From contig NC_135555.1 of NCBI RefSeq assembly GCF_964340395.1, positions 9,371,431-9,435,430 of the forward strand: a stretch of 64,000 bases of DNA. Reading direction: 5' to 3'. Positions within the stretch are counted from its first letter, which is position 1. Each line of letters opens with the position of its first letter. Below are positions 22,501-34,786 of this stretch, in pieces. Below the pieces are notes generated by a model. It was not told the DNA's origin, made no database searches, and worked only from the letters and a program-made list of their open reading frames with translations. The DNA is from Glandiceps talaboti. Its lineage: Eukaryota; Hemichordata; Enteropneusta; Spengelidae. A program made the translations under genes and the position numbers.

Positions 22501-23430
22501 TATTAACATATCAATAACCATTCTTTCATTGTAAAAGTTAAATTTTCATATTGACCTTGCTAATGCTTATTTGCATATATAACCGGTCACGACTAAGCTA
22601 TTCCCGCCAAGTCTATGACGTCACAAATTCTTGTAGTCCTCAAATATTTTAGTTAATCAGTTATTTAGACTAGAACAATCGAAAACAAAAGGATTTACAC
22701 ATTAATATTAGAATTATGACTTGTAAATAGCGGATACCTGTTTTTGGCTAAAGCGTGTTTTACAGTCGAATGATTAACGAAAACACTGTCGTGAAGTCCA
22801 CACACCACCAGTAGTATGCGAAATTTTGACCAATTGTTTACTTGTAGATCACAATCAAATCGTGCTATTAAAAGAAGATTTCTTGCAACGCCTAATTTGT
22901 CTGTCATCACTTTAAGAAAACCTCGCAAACTTGCCTATTAAAAAACGACGCAGCGACGGTTGCCGTTTTTTTGGGGAATAGAAAATTGTGTGCAGCCACT
23001 ACCAAATGTGGCCAATATTCCACGTGGCGGTATCAATTAATTCGTATAATTGAAAAGGATATGCCTGAATACGACATTTCAGTGCATATACAACTTAATG
23101 AATTTCGTTAAATGCAGAAATAAATCACAGGAGAGCTTCACTCTCAATATTTTAAACAGAATAGCCGATACTTACAACATAGTTCATGTCGGCAGCTATT
23201 GGTGACACAGTTCTTCGACCGTAATTGAATTTGTCCAAAATCTCGTCTTGTTCTTCGGCAGTAAGTTTGTACATGTTGTCTGTGCCACTGCTTGGTGTCG
23301 TTGTTTCTAAGTGGTACGTGGAGTTGTGGTGAGACAACAAATGATCTGCGTTCGAGTTTATGATTGCCTTCGCCAACCCCAAAGGAACAAATAAAATAAT
23401 AGTGGCTAAGAACAAATTATGAAAACCCAT
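13517..23430 (-). CDS. Gene B: secreted CAP-EGF-ShKT multidomain protein, 700 aa, 16 coding exons
   Basis: Spliced CDS, reading downward: 23430-23176, 22014-21775, 21170-21052, 19979-19885, 19544-19380, 18959-18828, 18145-18023, 17664-17533, 17033-16899, 16445-16317, 15645-15547, 15150-15052, 14835-14710, 14388-14296, 13917-13813, 13572-13517. The total is 2103 nt with no internal stop. Domains: signal peptide (about 1-22), Thr/Ser linker, CAP (about 57-236), 8-Cys EGF-like plus Thr/Pro stretch (237-291), Cys-rich module (292-335), three calcium-binding-type EGFs (336-465), another (466-508), EGF (509-541), ShKT (542-574), EGFs (575-647), ShKT (648-682), Asn/Pro-rich tail. It is an extracellular protein of unknown role. 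The first in-frame ATG is at 23430; the reading frame extends further but only through non-ATG codons. Gene A next door has the same exon ranks and phases, so this is a tandem duplication. Confidence 0.87.
13813..13917 (-). CDS. Gene B exon 15: ShKT module
   Basis: Residues 648-682, 105 bp as in gene A. PCIQKSLMC ... AEKCPILCDKC; all six cysteines present. Confidence 0.86.
14296..14388 (-). CDS. Gene B exon 14: EGF-like, CxCxC type
   Basis: Residues 617-647. CLNNGTLDVNNCQCTC then PNGWFGTRC; six cysteines. Donor is GTAAGT. Confidence 0.86.
14710..14835 (-). CDS. Gene B exon 13: EGF-like, CxCxC type
   Basis: Residues 575-616. CKNGGRVHKLPGYDFV then CHCYCSYPWSGKTC. Phase 1-1. Confidence 0.85.
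15052..15150 (-). CDS. Gene B exon 12: ShKT-like module with five cysteines
   Basis: Residues 542-574. ICDDNDLTCW ... DFCPVVCGEC; ShKT fold signature lacking the third cysteine. 99 bp as in gene A. Confidence 0.84.
15547..15645 (-). CDS. Gene B exon 11: EGF-like, CxCxC type
   Basis: Residues 509-541, phase 1-1. NGYLDQTECKCYCASGYTGDE; six cysteines. Donor is GTTAGT. Confidence 0.85.
16317..16445 (-). CDS. Gene B exon 10: calcium-binding EGF
   Basis: Residues 466-508. DINEC start, six cysteines, hydroxylation consensus CTNAVGSYNCSC. 129 bp as in gene A. Confidence 0.88.
16899..17033 (-). CDS. Gene B exon 9: EGF, GC donor
   Basis: Residues 421-465. EDCEGLNNNTCDQICYVLNG then CDCEGGYQL; six cysteines. 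The phase-1 donor is AGTG|GCAAGT, a GC-AG intron. Confidence 0.83.
17533..17664 (-). CDS. Gene B exon 8: calcium-binding EGF
   Basis: Residues 377-420. DIDEC start, six cysteines, CVNINGSFYCEC. Phase 1-1; donor GTCAGT is unusual but phase-correct. Confidence 0.86.
18023..18145 (-). CDS. Gene B exon 7: calcium-binding EGF
   Basis: Residues 336-376. DINEC start, six cysteines, hydroxylation consensus CSDISGSYVCEC. Phase 1-1, 123 bp as in gene A. Confidence 0.88.
18208..18253. repeat. TCATCC/TCATTA imperfect repeat
   Basis: Trinucleotide-like run in the gene B intron between exons 6 and 7. Confidence 0.8.
18614..18657. repeat. (AATG)n array
   Basis: About 11 units in the gene B intron between exons 6 and 7. 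Confidence 0.95.
18828..18959 (-). CDS. Gene B exon 6: Cys-rich EGF-like module
   Basis: Residues 292-335, phase 1-1. FGVCPVSCPEGFVLDQCTCE followed by CVCQDG; seven cysteines, not a classical EGF. Confidence 0.82.
19380..19544 (-). CDS. Gene B exon 5: 8-Cys EGF-like module plus Thr/Pro stretch
   Basis: Residues 237-291, phase 1-1. LDCGGNGVINTVNNTCSCDC then GYSGDNC, followed by DTQPTTNTSP, a likely O-glycosylated spacer. The GTACTG donor is weak but phase-correct. Confidence 0.83.
19885..19979 (-). CDS. Gene B exon 4: CAP C-terminal hinge
   Basis: Residues 205-236, phase 2-1, 95 bp. EYWIEVQPYTAGNACTRC then ALCSQNLC, the CAP hinge. Donor is GTAAGA. Confidence 0.87.
21052..21170 (-). CDS. Gene B exon 3: CAP, GCAQ..C segment
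   Basis: Residues 166-204 plus two bases, phase 0-2. ITWKSLTSIGCAQQIC and VVMWKCNF match CAP strands. Acceptor follows ...ctccgacag; donor is GTAAGT. Confidence 0.86.
21775..22014 (-). CDS. Gene B exon 2: CAP core
   Basis: Residues 86-165, phase 0-0. Begins EWDQRLENAAQSMLDECRS. The WYxE position reads LFNL and the GENL position reads GISANL. Acceptor follows ...tttcttccag. Confidence 0.87.
23176..23430 (-). CDS. Gene B exon 1: signal peptide, linker, CAP helix 1
   Basis: Residues 1-85. Hydrophobic leader MGFHNLFLATIILFVPLG, Ser/Thr linker, then DKFNYGRRTVSPIAADMNYV. The HN of the CAP helix is FN here. The donor GTAAGT follows GTT, phase 0. Confidence 0.86.
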
Positions 23431-23468
23431 CCTCAAACCAATGTAAATTTGAAATGATGCGAATTAAA

Positions 23469-23482
23469 GCTGAAAAATAGGA
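23469..23482 (-). other. Possible 5'UTR splice acceptor of gene B
   Basis: On the minus strand a pyrimidine tract ending tttttcag precedes position 23469, 39 nt ahead of the ATG. It implies an upstream non-coding exon, so the true promoter may lie further right. Inference only. Confidence 0.35.
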
Positions 23483-23649
23483 CACGTTACAACGCAAAGA
23501 AAGAAATTTTAACCAACGGAAATAAAGCTAACAAAAATGACTAGCCACTGCCACTAGTTGTACATCTCAGGTACCCAGGAAAGTATTCTGAATTCGCCAC
23601 GTTGAAACAGTCACAGGTTAACTCGTGTCTGTAAAATCTACATAGACAG

Positions 23650-23925
23650 AATGTCAACAGGCGGTTTACGTCATTTGCATATATAGATCGTAACCCAGGT
23701 GTTTATAATATTTAATTTTCCCATTATACCTATGTTGCTATATATCTAACGATATGCACACAATGTTGATGCTATATGTGCGTGTCAAATTTACATATGA
23801 AAGAACATTAACAGGTGGTTGGCGTCGATTTAATCTACAAGTTGTAGAATTGCTTCACTCGCATCATACCTATGTTCTTACATCGAACGATATACACACT
23901 ATATATGCTATTAGTGACATGATAT
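23650..23925. repeat. Imperfect tandem duplication upstream of gene B
   Basis: Segments starting near caacaggcggtttacgtc (23655) and taacaggtggttggcgtc (23809) are each followed by a copy of ATACCTATGTT...ACGATAT.CACAC (23726 and 23866). Unit length is about 140-155 bp, strongly diverged. Confidence 0.5.
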
Positions 23926-24290
23926 CAGCAAAGAATTCCTACATACATCCTCGAGAACTATGTGTAACAATTGTTAATGAAGACTAACAATCGCGTTAAT
24001 GGGATGTGAAAGCAGCCATCCGATTTATATTAGTACCTCATTAGTGCCTGTGTTGTCTGCAACGCTAGAATTGTGTCCAGGCGTTGCAAAGCTACTGACC
24101 GATTCAAGGTACGTTCAGGTTCTTGCATTTCTGTTACTAATATACTCCAACTCTATGATAACATCGATTAACGATGATATCAATATTTTAAAGCTCACAT
24201 TAATTTGGCGCTATTGAATGCAATGCCATGTTTGTCGAATAACAAGCCTAAGCTACGCACTACATTGCTGGACTTAATGATGGTGTCGTA

Positions 24291-24477
24291 ATTACAGATG
24301 AGGTCACGATAATTTTGGTTTGCATTGGAAAATTTACAGAGAAAGCAATTAAAGGAATTAATTTATGAAAACGATTGACATAGTTACAGGAGATGAGATC
24401 GCGATAGATTTGCTTTGGGTTGCAAAAATTACAGAGAAAGCAATTAATGGAAGTAATTTATGAAAGCGATTGACATA
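24291..24477. repeat. Tandem duplication, about 93-bp unit, two copies
   Basis: Copy 1 (24291-24382) and copy 2 (24383-24477) share AATTACAGAGAAAGCAATTAA, GGAA.TAATTTATGAAA.CG and ATTGACATA in the same order and spacing. Confidence 0.8.
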
Positions 24478-27400
24478 CTCGATTAATTTGCCAATAGCGG
24501 TCATCGAAATTAAAGGAGCCTTCAGTAATTACAAGGTGGGGGAACTGGGGAAATCAAGCTTGGTCTAGATCTGTTCCCTAACTATTACCACCACAGCGAA
24601 TTTGCGTGAAGGCACTACAATACATTAATTAATTCTAGCGTTTGGGTCTAATTGGCATAACTGAAGGCCAGAACTCACTAGATGGGCGAACTACCAACAT
24701 TGTTGGTCAGCATCCCCAGGCCACCATGTTATCATCACCATCTTACCACACTGTTCATCCTTCACTCCTGTGAGACCCACTCCTCTCCTCGCATCACAAC
24801 TAACAATTGATACACCGCATGGTGGTTGTCAGGAACGATTTGACTGATATGTTCTGATATTACTATACAATGGTGGCAATTGTGGGATATGGCAGCTGTA
24901 GAATGTGACACCAGTGGTAGCGATGGGATGCCAAAATAAAAAAATTGCAAAAGGTTAGATAATGCAATAAGTCAAAGTAAAGTGTCACACTCCCTAAATT
25001 ACATTTTCTGAAATATGCTCCTCCCTCGAGAACCAATTAGTAAAATGTAAACCCAAATCTCCGCGCCCTCCTCTTATAATTTCTACAGGCTCCCTAGCAA
25101 CATCGTCAACCTACGTCAATGAAGTGGAATAATTGTCTGTTATAAAATAACATACATTACATGTGTTGATATTCCCATTCTTATAGTGCTTTTTGTATTG
25201 TAAATCGTTTCAATGGGGGATTACCGGGTAATCATTTGTGTATCATGGGCTATAATCCGTACCATAAATCATCAACCACGCTACCCCACGTGTTTAACGA
25301 TATTGACAATACATGTGGAATTGACACAACAGGCAAGTGTGTGACTATAACATTCCGTTTAATCATTGTTATCAAATGAACCAAAGACAAACACTGTGTG
25401 TTTTGTTCTGATGGTGGACAATATATAATTAGGATGCAGGTGCCAACGAATATTCATACATGTGGTCTTACCTTACGTGGTAAGTGTGATGTAAATTGAG
25501 ATTAAACTGTAATTGGAATTTAATAATTGGTACAGCTTGGTAGGAAATAGAGCCCATCAAACTTTTTTTAAACACTCTTAAATCAAGTAACGATATTACA
25601 TGAAATGGAGGTATATGGAGTAATCGCGTGTCAGTACACGCTTGGAATATGTGGTTAAATATATTGGTTACATCTACCTCAAGGTATGGGTAAATGGGGC
25701 GGGGTCTTACATATAGATTACCGCTTCCCGATACGGATTGTGCCACCGATGCGAAATTCTCACGCTGGTAATAAATTAATAAAAATGTATATCCAATGTC
25801 TGACCGACTTGGTATCATGGCTGTGGAAAGAATGTCCACTGGTGAATATTCACCAAAAAGATTTCGGGTAAAGTTTGTCAAAACACCTGATTATTTTCTT
25901 TGGAGTTTACCCACTTTTAGATTCTAATCAATATGTAGCTATTCAAATTGGAAGAAATTGGCGAAGGAAGTAAAACTCATTTTTAAGTAAAAAAATGCTT
26001 ATACAGCCCTTTCTTCTTGATGTTGATGTAAACTTGATTTTACCATATGTAATCCAACGGTTTACCGACAAGAATAACATGCCAATTATATGAGCAGGTG
26101 TTTAAAGTAACTGATGAAGCTTTCAAATGTGATGTCGTAGAAGGTTTTTCACTGCAATATCTCAATTACTTGCATGCAATGACTGTAAAAGGGCTACTAC
26201 AAATACGTAGGGATCACCGTAAGTGAGCAATCCCAATGGGCACATATTAGACTAAAGTGACTAGGGAAAGTATGGAATAAAACCATGCCGAGTGTGAATA
26301 CAACAGGTAATCAAATTGACATATTTGACGCACATTTACTGTTCGGGTTCACTGTCAGAGTTAGAAAAAAAACTAACTCTGAATTCAAAATATGGGTTTG
26401 AACCGGTTTAGCTATGAGTGTATGTTTTACTTTACCAACATAAATCATCATGAGCCTCGTCTTAATAATCACACGCTGTGTTAATTGGCAAAAACACCAA
26501 CATTACGTAATGTTGATCAACAGGCTTAACTATAAACTCATGATCAGGTAGTAATGCAATGTATGTACGTAACAGCTACCATGATGGATTATGCCTGGAT
26601 GTTTTCATTCGCTGCTTTTTGTTTGGATGAATTTTAGGGCAATTAGACGTTGATTCCCTAAACTATGTACTGGATATATCGTCTGTTAAATCTTGGATCA
26701 TATCAGTGAAAAAAATATTTAGTCAGAGAAATATTTCAGTAAATCCAGTGACTTGGAATTGATCCCCGAGACATTGCTGTCTGATGGCACTAATCGAGTA
26801 CCGACCAAGCTATAGAGGTAAGTGTATTGTTTTTTCATGGAACACCAGCTTTGAAAGCACGTACGTTTAAGAACCTTCCTAGGTAGTACCTGATGTAATA
26901 TTATTATAAATTTACTTATTAGTTGTCGACTGATTGAATGACGTGATCAAACTAAGTATGAATACAGGAATCAGGTCTATTATTTCGAAATACTAATATT
27001 ATTGGGCTTAACACATTTAAAGTTATAAATTTAGACAGAATATTCGTTTTATATGGACCTGAACAAATTATCAAGAGACTAAATCATTTGTAGTTATTAT
27101 GTGCGTGCAATCTTAATTGTGGATTTTCGCTTTAAAAGACTGTACTCATATAACAAATCGGAATAATAGGAAATAATTAAAATGTTGAATTTATAGTCAC
27201 AGATAATCTCAATCTCAAGAGATATTCAGTGAATTTATAGAATTAGACGGAGACTGAATAGTCACTAGAGATGGTTGGTACTGTTATAAACGACTTCACC
27301 CTATGTCATGTCGTATTAGGATGTAATACACTGTTTTTTTTTATAAAACCACTTTTGAATGTACAGCCATTAGTCGCAGTTGAGTAGTCACTACAATTTA

Positions 27401-29023
27401 TTTGCCTAGGATAAATAAACGGACGTATTACTGTTGGCAAGATCGTGAAAGTGGAAAATACACTACACCGTAATTATCACAAATCCTCTCTTTTTTCCTC
27501 AGGAACTGCTCTAAAAATATTTTCATTCCAAAAATAGCTATGTAGTTATTACTGAAGACATCTATCAGTTAACTTAGTTTGCATGTATAATATCACCCAA
27601 GGTACCGACCTGGATTATTTGACCTATATATAAATACAGGTTTCAGATTTCTCATGAACTCATAGGATGGAGCTAAGCAACTGGTGATGCTGTCCAAGTC
27701 GCAAATATACATACCGGTATTAAATAAACATTTTCTGTTGTCGATGAGGATAATCCCTCTTAATTTCAGAGCCATATCTTAATCCCAAGGAGATATTATT
27801 TTCTATATGTCACTCACAATATGCAATTTAGAAAGAACGATACGATGAACCCTGTGACGCTTGTGTCTACAGATATATGAATTATTAAGACTGGATTGAT
27901 GACAATGGTTTAATTATGTTCTAAGGCAAGTAAGAAAAACCTGAAGAAATATTCAAATATAAGGGTAGCTGTACCCTAGTTTGAATTCAGTGTTCTACAT
28001 ATACAAACGCAATGAATACTAGTTTTCAATGGGTATTCGTCCTTGATGAATGGTTCTACTACATAGTGGAGTTTGCATTTCGATTAGTATTCAAATATTC
28101 TGAATAACAACGGAGCAAGGTAATCCAAATTTGTGCCATGTAAATACAGAACTCAAACATAGCTTTTCATGCCTGACGTTCAGATGGCATCAGGTGTCGA
28201 CACTGCCAGGCTCATGTAATCAAACATTTTCACCAAATTCGATAGCTGTATAGAAAGATGATATGTCAATGGGAAACACTAACACACAGATGAGCCGGTG
28301 TCAGAGGCAATGTACATATTAGCATATCTAATCTCTCATCTTTCGTATTTGATTTTAAAAGGAATCGTGTAGGAAGAGTTTGGACAGGACCAATGGAGAC
28401 GTCATAGCGCACACAGTGTTAACATGATACATGTAATATATACGCTTTAAGGGCAATTGAAGTATAGATGGCACTGTTACATATGCATTAAGGATGTTTT
28501 AAAATACAGGCAAATGCGTCGTCTCTTGTATTTGTAAAAGGGATGTGAATTTGGCCGTTTTTCCTTGGTTCTTGGTTTTAAAACATCTCTAAGACAGTGC
28601 CAGTTAAACTATCATACCCTTGTAAACAAAATTAATCGTACATGAAGTTTGTTTACAAAAAGATGTGCATTTGTCTTATTTCTGACAGACGACATCCTTC
28701 AAACAGTGTCAGCTACATTTAATGACCCAATAACAAATTCACTCCTAGAACTCCCGACTCAAAGTATTTCCATTACTGAAATAACTGAAAGAGTAGACAT
28801 TGTCACAAGTCAATACCTCAATATCTAGAATATTGTTGTCATCAGAATAACCCGCCCCATGCACGTCACGTTATCGGATGCGAAAATAACAATTGTTAGT
28901 ATGCCGTTATCAGAGTCATGGCTAAATGAATGAAGTCAATCTAAAATGAATGGCATGTAAATACAAATTTAGATATCATTTCACCTGTTATCTAGTAACT
29001 TGCTATCAACCCCATACTTTAGG

Positions 29024-29180
29024 TAATAACACATGCGCTCGGGCAATATCACAATTTAGTGCCTGCACAAGGGTTGGCACTCTTTACCCTTCGGCTAGGG
29101 CATCATCAAAATTTTGGTAAAGAGTGCCAGCCCGAGGGCAGGCACTAATTGTGATATTGACCGAGCGCATGTGTTATCAA
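29024..29180. repeat. Imperfect inverted repeat, MITE-like
   Basis: Arms of about 65 bp (29024-29089 and 29116-29180) share ACATGCGCTCGG, CAATATCACAATT, AGTGCCTGC and TGGCACTCTTTACC in inverted order, around a loop of about 26 nt. Related words (CGGGCAATA, GGACAATATCAC) recur at 29284-29352. No clear target-site duplication was seen. Confidence 0.75.
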
Positions 29181-32100
29181 GTTTATTACACCGTACACTG
29201 ATCATATTGGTCCAGTCGTTCACATAGCTACTCTTCATTCATCATCATCATTCGTCATCTATAGAAGAAAACGTTATAATTCAGCGGGCAATAGTGCCGG
29301 GCATTAGTCTTTGCACGCGCGGACAATATCACCTCGCGGGCAATAGTCTATTTAACGAAGATCATGTGATTCGATTCTGACCAATGACATCTTGTGTAAG
29401 AATGTCGATGTGTAAGTAATCATGATAATCGGGTGTAACGTGGAAACCTATACATGACGACGGCCATAATGCAAAGGGTGTATCTTCGTTGAAAAAAAAA
29501 ACTATGTTCGGTAAACTCGTTAGGGAATTATTGGGATGCATTAAAAGAGCCAGAAATATTTTACAAAATACAAATGGTGACGATAATATGGAGTCTACGA
29601 TTATTTAGGCAAATGCAATTTTAGAATTACCATGTCTGATAGAGTAGATTTATAATAAGAAAATTTATAAAGACGTTATACTAATATATGTTGTGTATAA
29701 AAAAAATAGCCCCAAGTTTTCGTTGTGTATCACTAGCTATTTTATTAGTAATACTATAAATTGTCTAAATACCGACGATTTCTTTTGCTGTTGATATGTG
29801 AGCATATTAGTTTAGGCAATAGTTTAAGTAGCGAAAGCTTCGAAATTCAAATCGCTCCGCAACCATTCAATAATGCTTTGGAGCTAGCTGTGCAGGCTTT
29901 GCCCTCTAAATAATGAACAGGGTGAATGCTTGAATTGGTGTGAAACTTATATGGTTTACAGCTATATCCGAATGGCGGAATAATTTTTTTTTCAAATATT
30001 CTAATTTCCTTCAGCAGTTTATCCGATCCTTTGGGTACACGCGTGCATTGTGTTGTTAGATTAGTCTACTGCTAGATACCTACACTCACAAAGCAACGGA
30101 TCCCATGGCAACGGTAATGTTGTTTGAGAATCATACCCAAAGGATTCACATTGTATTAAGAGAGTGCATTAGTTTTAAAAATATGAATTACTTTCATAAA
30201 AAAAGCTCTGGACAAAGAATATATCATTAGTTGGGTGATTCGGTTAAGTTTTTCCAATTACTCATAAAATCCAAGATTTGCTATTTAAAAAGAAGCATAA
30301 ACATTCTTCTTACATTCTATTAGTGCGACTTAACGGAAAGGTTTCCAAGAAAGCTAAAACCGTTATAGTTTCCTTTCCTCGCTATATGACAGCCAGAAGG
30401 TGGTCTACTTCAATGACGCTTATTAAATACTATTCTTGAAGTTAAAAGCCATACAATTAAGGCTATACTACATATACAGTGCAATATTTTACCCCTGCTA
30501 TTCTCTTTGAATTGTACTCTCAGACGTACGTTTCTTGAATTCAGTCAAATCTCACCAGTGTGCAGAGTTTTGTGAAAATCATATTTTTACATTTTCGAAT
30601 AGTAGAATTGCCACAGATTAGTTTCCAAATACCCCTACTTATCAATTTAAATATACCATCGATGTTTGGAGGAATAAGATGGCAATTTCATAACGTTTTC
30701 GCTTGAAATTCTTGCAAGCCATTCACGATATTTGAAAGGAAAGGAATGAAAATATTCACGCCTATTATATTCAGAGCATTATAGGTTTACAGAGACGGTA
30801 ATGACAGAGTAAACAGGTTACGTTTTCTGTAAACATAGACATCATTATATCATTAAGTCTGTCCGAGTTGCTGACATTGATTGACACGCCTTAATGTGTA
30901 TAATCAAGCTGAATTTGCATACAATATTGTTCATTTCAATGCAAGACTACGTGCGTTAATATCTAATACTGAAAGCCTGCACAATTTCAACGAAAAGCGT
31001 ATAGCTGTACCTTTGAAAGTTACTGTGTTAAGGAACTTCCTTTAAATGTTGATTTATATAATGTCATCCATCAATGACAAATTAATGGTGTACATCTAAA
31101 TGACCTTTTGTGATTCCATCATTGCAAATTAAGACACATTGTGAAATGTGCCTTCAGTGCTTTCATTCGCTGATTTCATATTCTCAGTCGATCCATGCGC
31201 AATTTGCGTATTCGCGGTCGAGGCCTAGCTGATTGTCAATTTACTTCTGGAGATCATTCAGTAACATTTTAATGTAGAATAAATCTAATAAACTATACAT
31301 TTGCGTTTCCATGAGGACGAAGTAATTTAATAAAATAAAACGTCACCATGATTTCGATTACGGATATCCTTGGAGTCAATAAATACATTTATTTTGGAAA
31401 ATGAAAATAAATCCTCTAACTTTGAGCGTTTCCTGAATCGATACCGTTGAGCAAAATATACTGTTCATCGTCAATATTTAATTAACTTTGATTAATGGTT
31501 TTATTAAAACGGTTGAATTTGTTGGCGTTTTAATTGATTCTGTTCAAACTGAATAATAGAGATTATTAGCGGTGAAAGGCTGTGTTTATTTTCAATGAAA
31601 CGTAATTATGTTATTTTATTACCTTCAGTACCCTTGATGTCACTTTCATGTTTACTTTCCATATTTACTATAGCTATACCAACCTTAGATTTTTAAACTT
31701 TTTTTTTAAATACTTTTTTCGCCCTAAATCCATGTTAATAGGCTAAATATATTTACATTGCAATCTGACCGAATGGTTCAGTTCCTTAGTTTGGTTTAGT
31801 TCTTACCAATTTGTTAAGATATTTATACTCACTGGGTAAAACCTAATTGTCTTCACAACTAAATTTCTTTGTAGTTGTTGCTATTTTGTATTGATACTGC
31901 TTCATGAAATTCTGAAATTGTTAAGTATTTGACCACATGAAAGGAAGAAACCGATTCAATGCAGTATGCACCATGCACGTAAGTCTTAAATCTTGCAGAT
32001 ACTATATTAAAGAAAACTCCAACCGGATCTCGGTTTTGACAAGAAAACAAACTCAGGGGGCAAAAGGATTTGGAATTAGCTTTCATATGGTAAAGTTTAG

Positions 32101-34730
32101 AGAGATTCTTAGCGAAATTGGCCCACCACGTGCATTTTTCCTTTAATGCCCACATTTCATGTCCACAGTTTGGGTAACCACTGTGCATTACATGCATTTG
32201 CTGCACTCCTGTTTGATGTGTGATTGGTCATACGTAAAGAATGCAACAATGTCTAAGTTAGTCCCAGGGGTTATCACTGTTCTGTCCATTTCATTGACAA
32301 AGTGTGGTATCATGTTACATTTATCTCCTGAACATTGAGTACATGTGTATCACCTTGTAAATAAATGTCATAATATTTAAAAGTGGGTGGAAATCACATA
32401 ACCCTATTTACCACCGTTCGACATATACGTACTGGTGGATGACATCTATTAAAAAAAGTAGGTTACCAAGTTTTGCAGTAATACAGTAATGATAGTTGAC
32501 AGTTCTTTCCAGGAACACCCTATAACAGCCTTGTATAAAGATATACACTACAGTGGCACATTTAACTATCAGTTGACCCTTCGAAATATAATGTAGCGAA
32601 TCCCAGCTTTTTATTCCCAGAGACTTGAAATTGTGGTTGATTTTGCACTAAAGAAGAGCCAATAGATAGCCCAAACATCAAAAGACAAAATTGTAATGCT
32701 AAGAATTGCTACAAACGGTGTTATCTGCAAATTCTGGCAAGAATTCGAACATAACCTATTTCGAATATAGGCACGGGTATTAAAGGCATTTCGTAAGCTT
32801 TCATGATTGCTTTATTTGGAGGTAATGAGTATTTTAGTGGTCATGAATATTTATCTTCTGCCATTACATGCGCATGTCTTATCATGCCACCACCCAGAAA
32901 ATGGGCGAACATGGCAATGACCTACATAAAACAGAGAATGAGCAACAATTATCAACTTAGTGTTTTTCGACAATCATGCATTATGTATTAAGTGATGTAA
33001 AATCATGAAATGATGCCCCAGAACCCAACGTTTACGACAATGTCATTATTGATCATTTCACATTTCATTGTAAACACCTATTATCACAGCCTCACATGGG
33101 CGTGTTAAATATTCATTCAAAGCAGTGAATTATTGCTCATAATTATTAGAAGAGCGCATAGCTGTTCGTCGATATGAAGTAAAATTATATTAATATATTC
33201 TCTGAAATGCTACAAACACATATGACTGTTTGAATTACTTTATCAATATTGTGTTATCTGTGAGTATGGAGTCCCACTTGTAGCTGATGAAAAAGGTACG
33301 AATGTCACAAACGTGTACACAAACAATGTGAACATTGTTAAATGCAACCTGAACATTTTTCTACATTTGGACATGCAACTATTTTGACCTGAAGTTATCA
33401 GCTGCATAACAAACATGGCTAGCGGTCATTGTATGGTATTTTTTCTTCTTGGAATATTTAGACTTATTTGAATCGTTTTATTGGCTGTTCTACCTAATTA
33501 GGCTATATCTATTTGTCCCATTAATTATTTCGTACCCAAAATATGCTCATGAATAGATCAACAAAGCAAGGAAGATAAGGTTGCTGGTAGTGAATTATGC
33601 AAATTAAGTAAATGTCAGCGGTATGCTTAGTCAGTGTACGAACGTGACTGATTAAGTGACGTTAGTTTAACGGCAGGCGCTTGCATTTTAGCAGGTAGGA
33701 TTTTGGCGTCCAGGACCTACATTCGCCATGGTTAAATGATATGCCATACGTCTGATTTCCATACATTGTTGCGTCCACTTAACATTGAATTGATGACTGT
33801 TGCAATTCCATAAGGGAGCGTACAAGTAGCTAGATACACGAATTAAGGTAAGCTGTCTTTGTAAAATCATTTCCCAATCGTCTTACGGTCTGAAACTCAG
33901 CGACCTTTTCAATTCATTAATTGCATTGGACAACTCATCTTACATAACGCTTGGATGGAAATGACTTTAATCTGCATGTTCAGATGAGATCCTGAGCCCA
34001 TTTTGTAGCAATCTTTATTACCATAACAGCGACTAATAATCGGGTATATTGATGACTTTTAACTAATGGTGTATATAGACAGCCTTAAAAAAGGATTGCC
34101 CTGTCTTTTGGTCTTACTATACGATTATTTATTTCGTAAAACGTCTGACGATTTTCATGAAACTTGTGTTCCCACATTGCAGGTACTTTAGTTCACATTA
34201 CTTCATCAACGGTAACATCTGAACGTAACACCAATAATGATAGGAAATAGGTTAAAGGTTTGATGACGTATCAGAGTAAATTTGGTTAATGAAAAGTGGG
34301 TTGTGATATGGATATTAGACTAGTGTGGGTGATGCCATGTGAAACGTTGGGCAAATTAAATAGTGTTATCACGTTTATAATTTCCATGTGATGCATATCT
34401 GTATGTACTTTGCATTCTTATCTAATTATCGTGCTTTCAGTATAATTACTAAACTGTTTACGACCAGAAATCATTCACAAAATTCTTACATCAAATTTTG
34501 TCCGCCGTAATTCTTCTTTTTGCCATAGACTGACTGCAGACTAGTATAATTTATATTATGTTTTGGATAATGATATCACATTAAAAAAAATAATATGCTA
34601 CCGAACCATTTTTTTCTTCTTTGTTTTTTATATCAGATGCAATTGTGTTTTTTGTTACAAAGTACACAAACAAATTATGGCAAGTTCAAATTTGTAGGAG
34701 GAATGGCTGTAACGTAGGTGGGTGCGTGTA

Positions 34731-34732
<2 letters not shown>

Positions 34733-34766
<34 letters not shown>

Positions 34767-34786
34767 TGTGTGGTGGGGGGGGGGGG
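34733..34786. repeat. (TG)n followed by poly(G)
   Basis: TG run then a 12-G homopolymer (34775-34786), a possible Z-DNA or G-rich structure. Confidence 0.93.

Noticed and set aside
23431-23436. Starting gene B two codons upstream
   Set aside because: The upstream codon is TTG, not ATG; the first in-frame ATG is at 23430.
26355-26383. 10-bp hairpin TCAGAGTTAG/CTAACTCTGA
   Set aside because: Small inverted repeats of this size are expected by chance over 64 kb; no adjacent feature.
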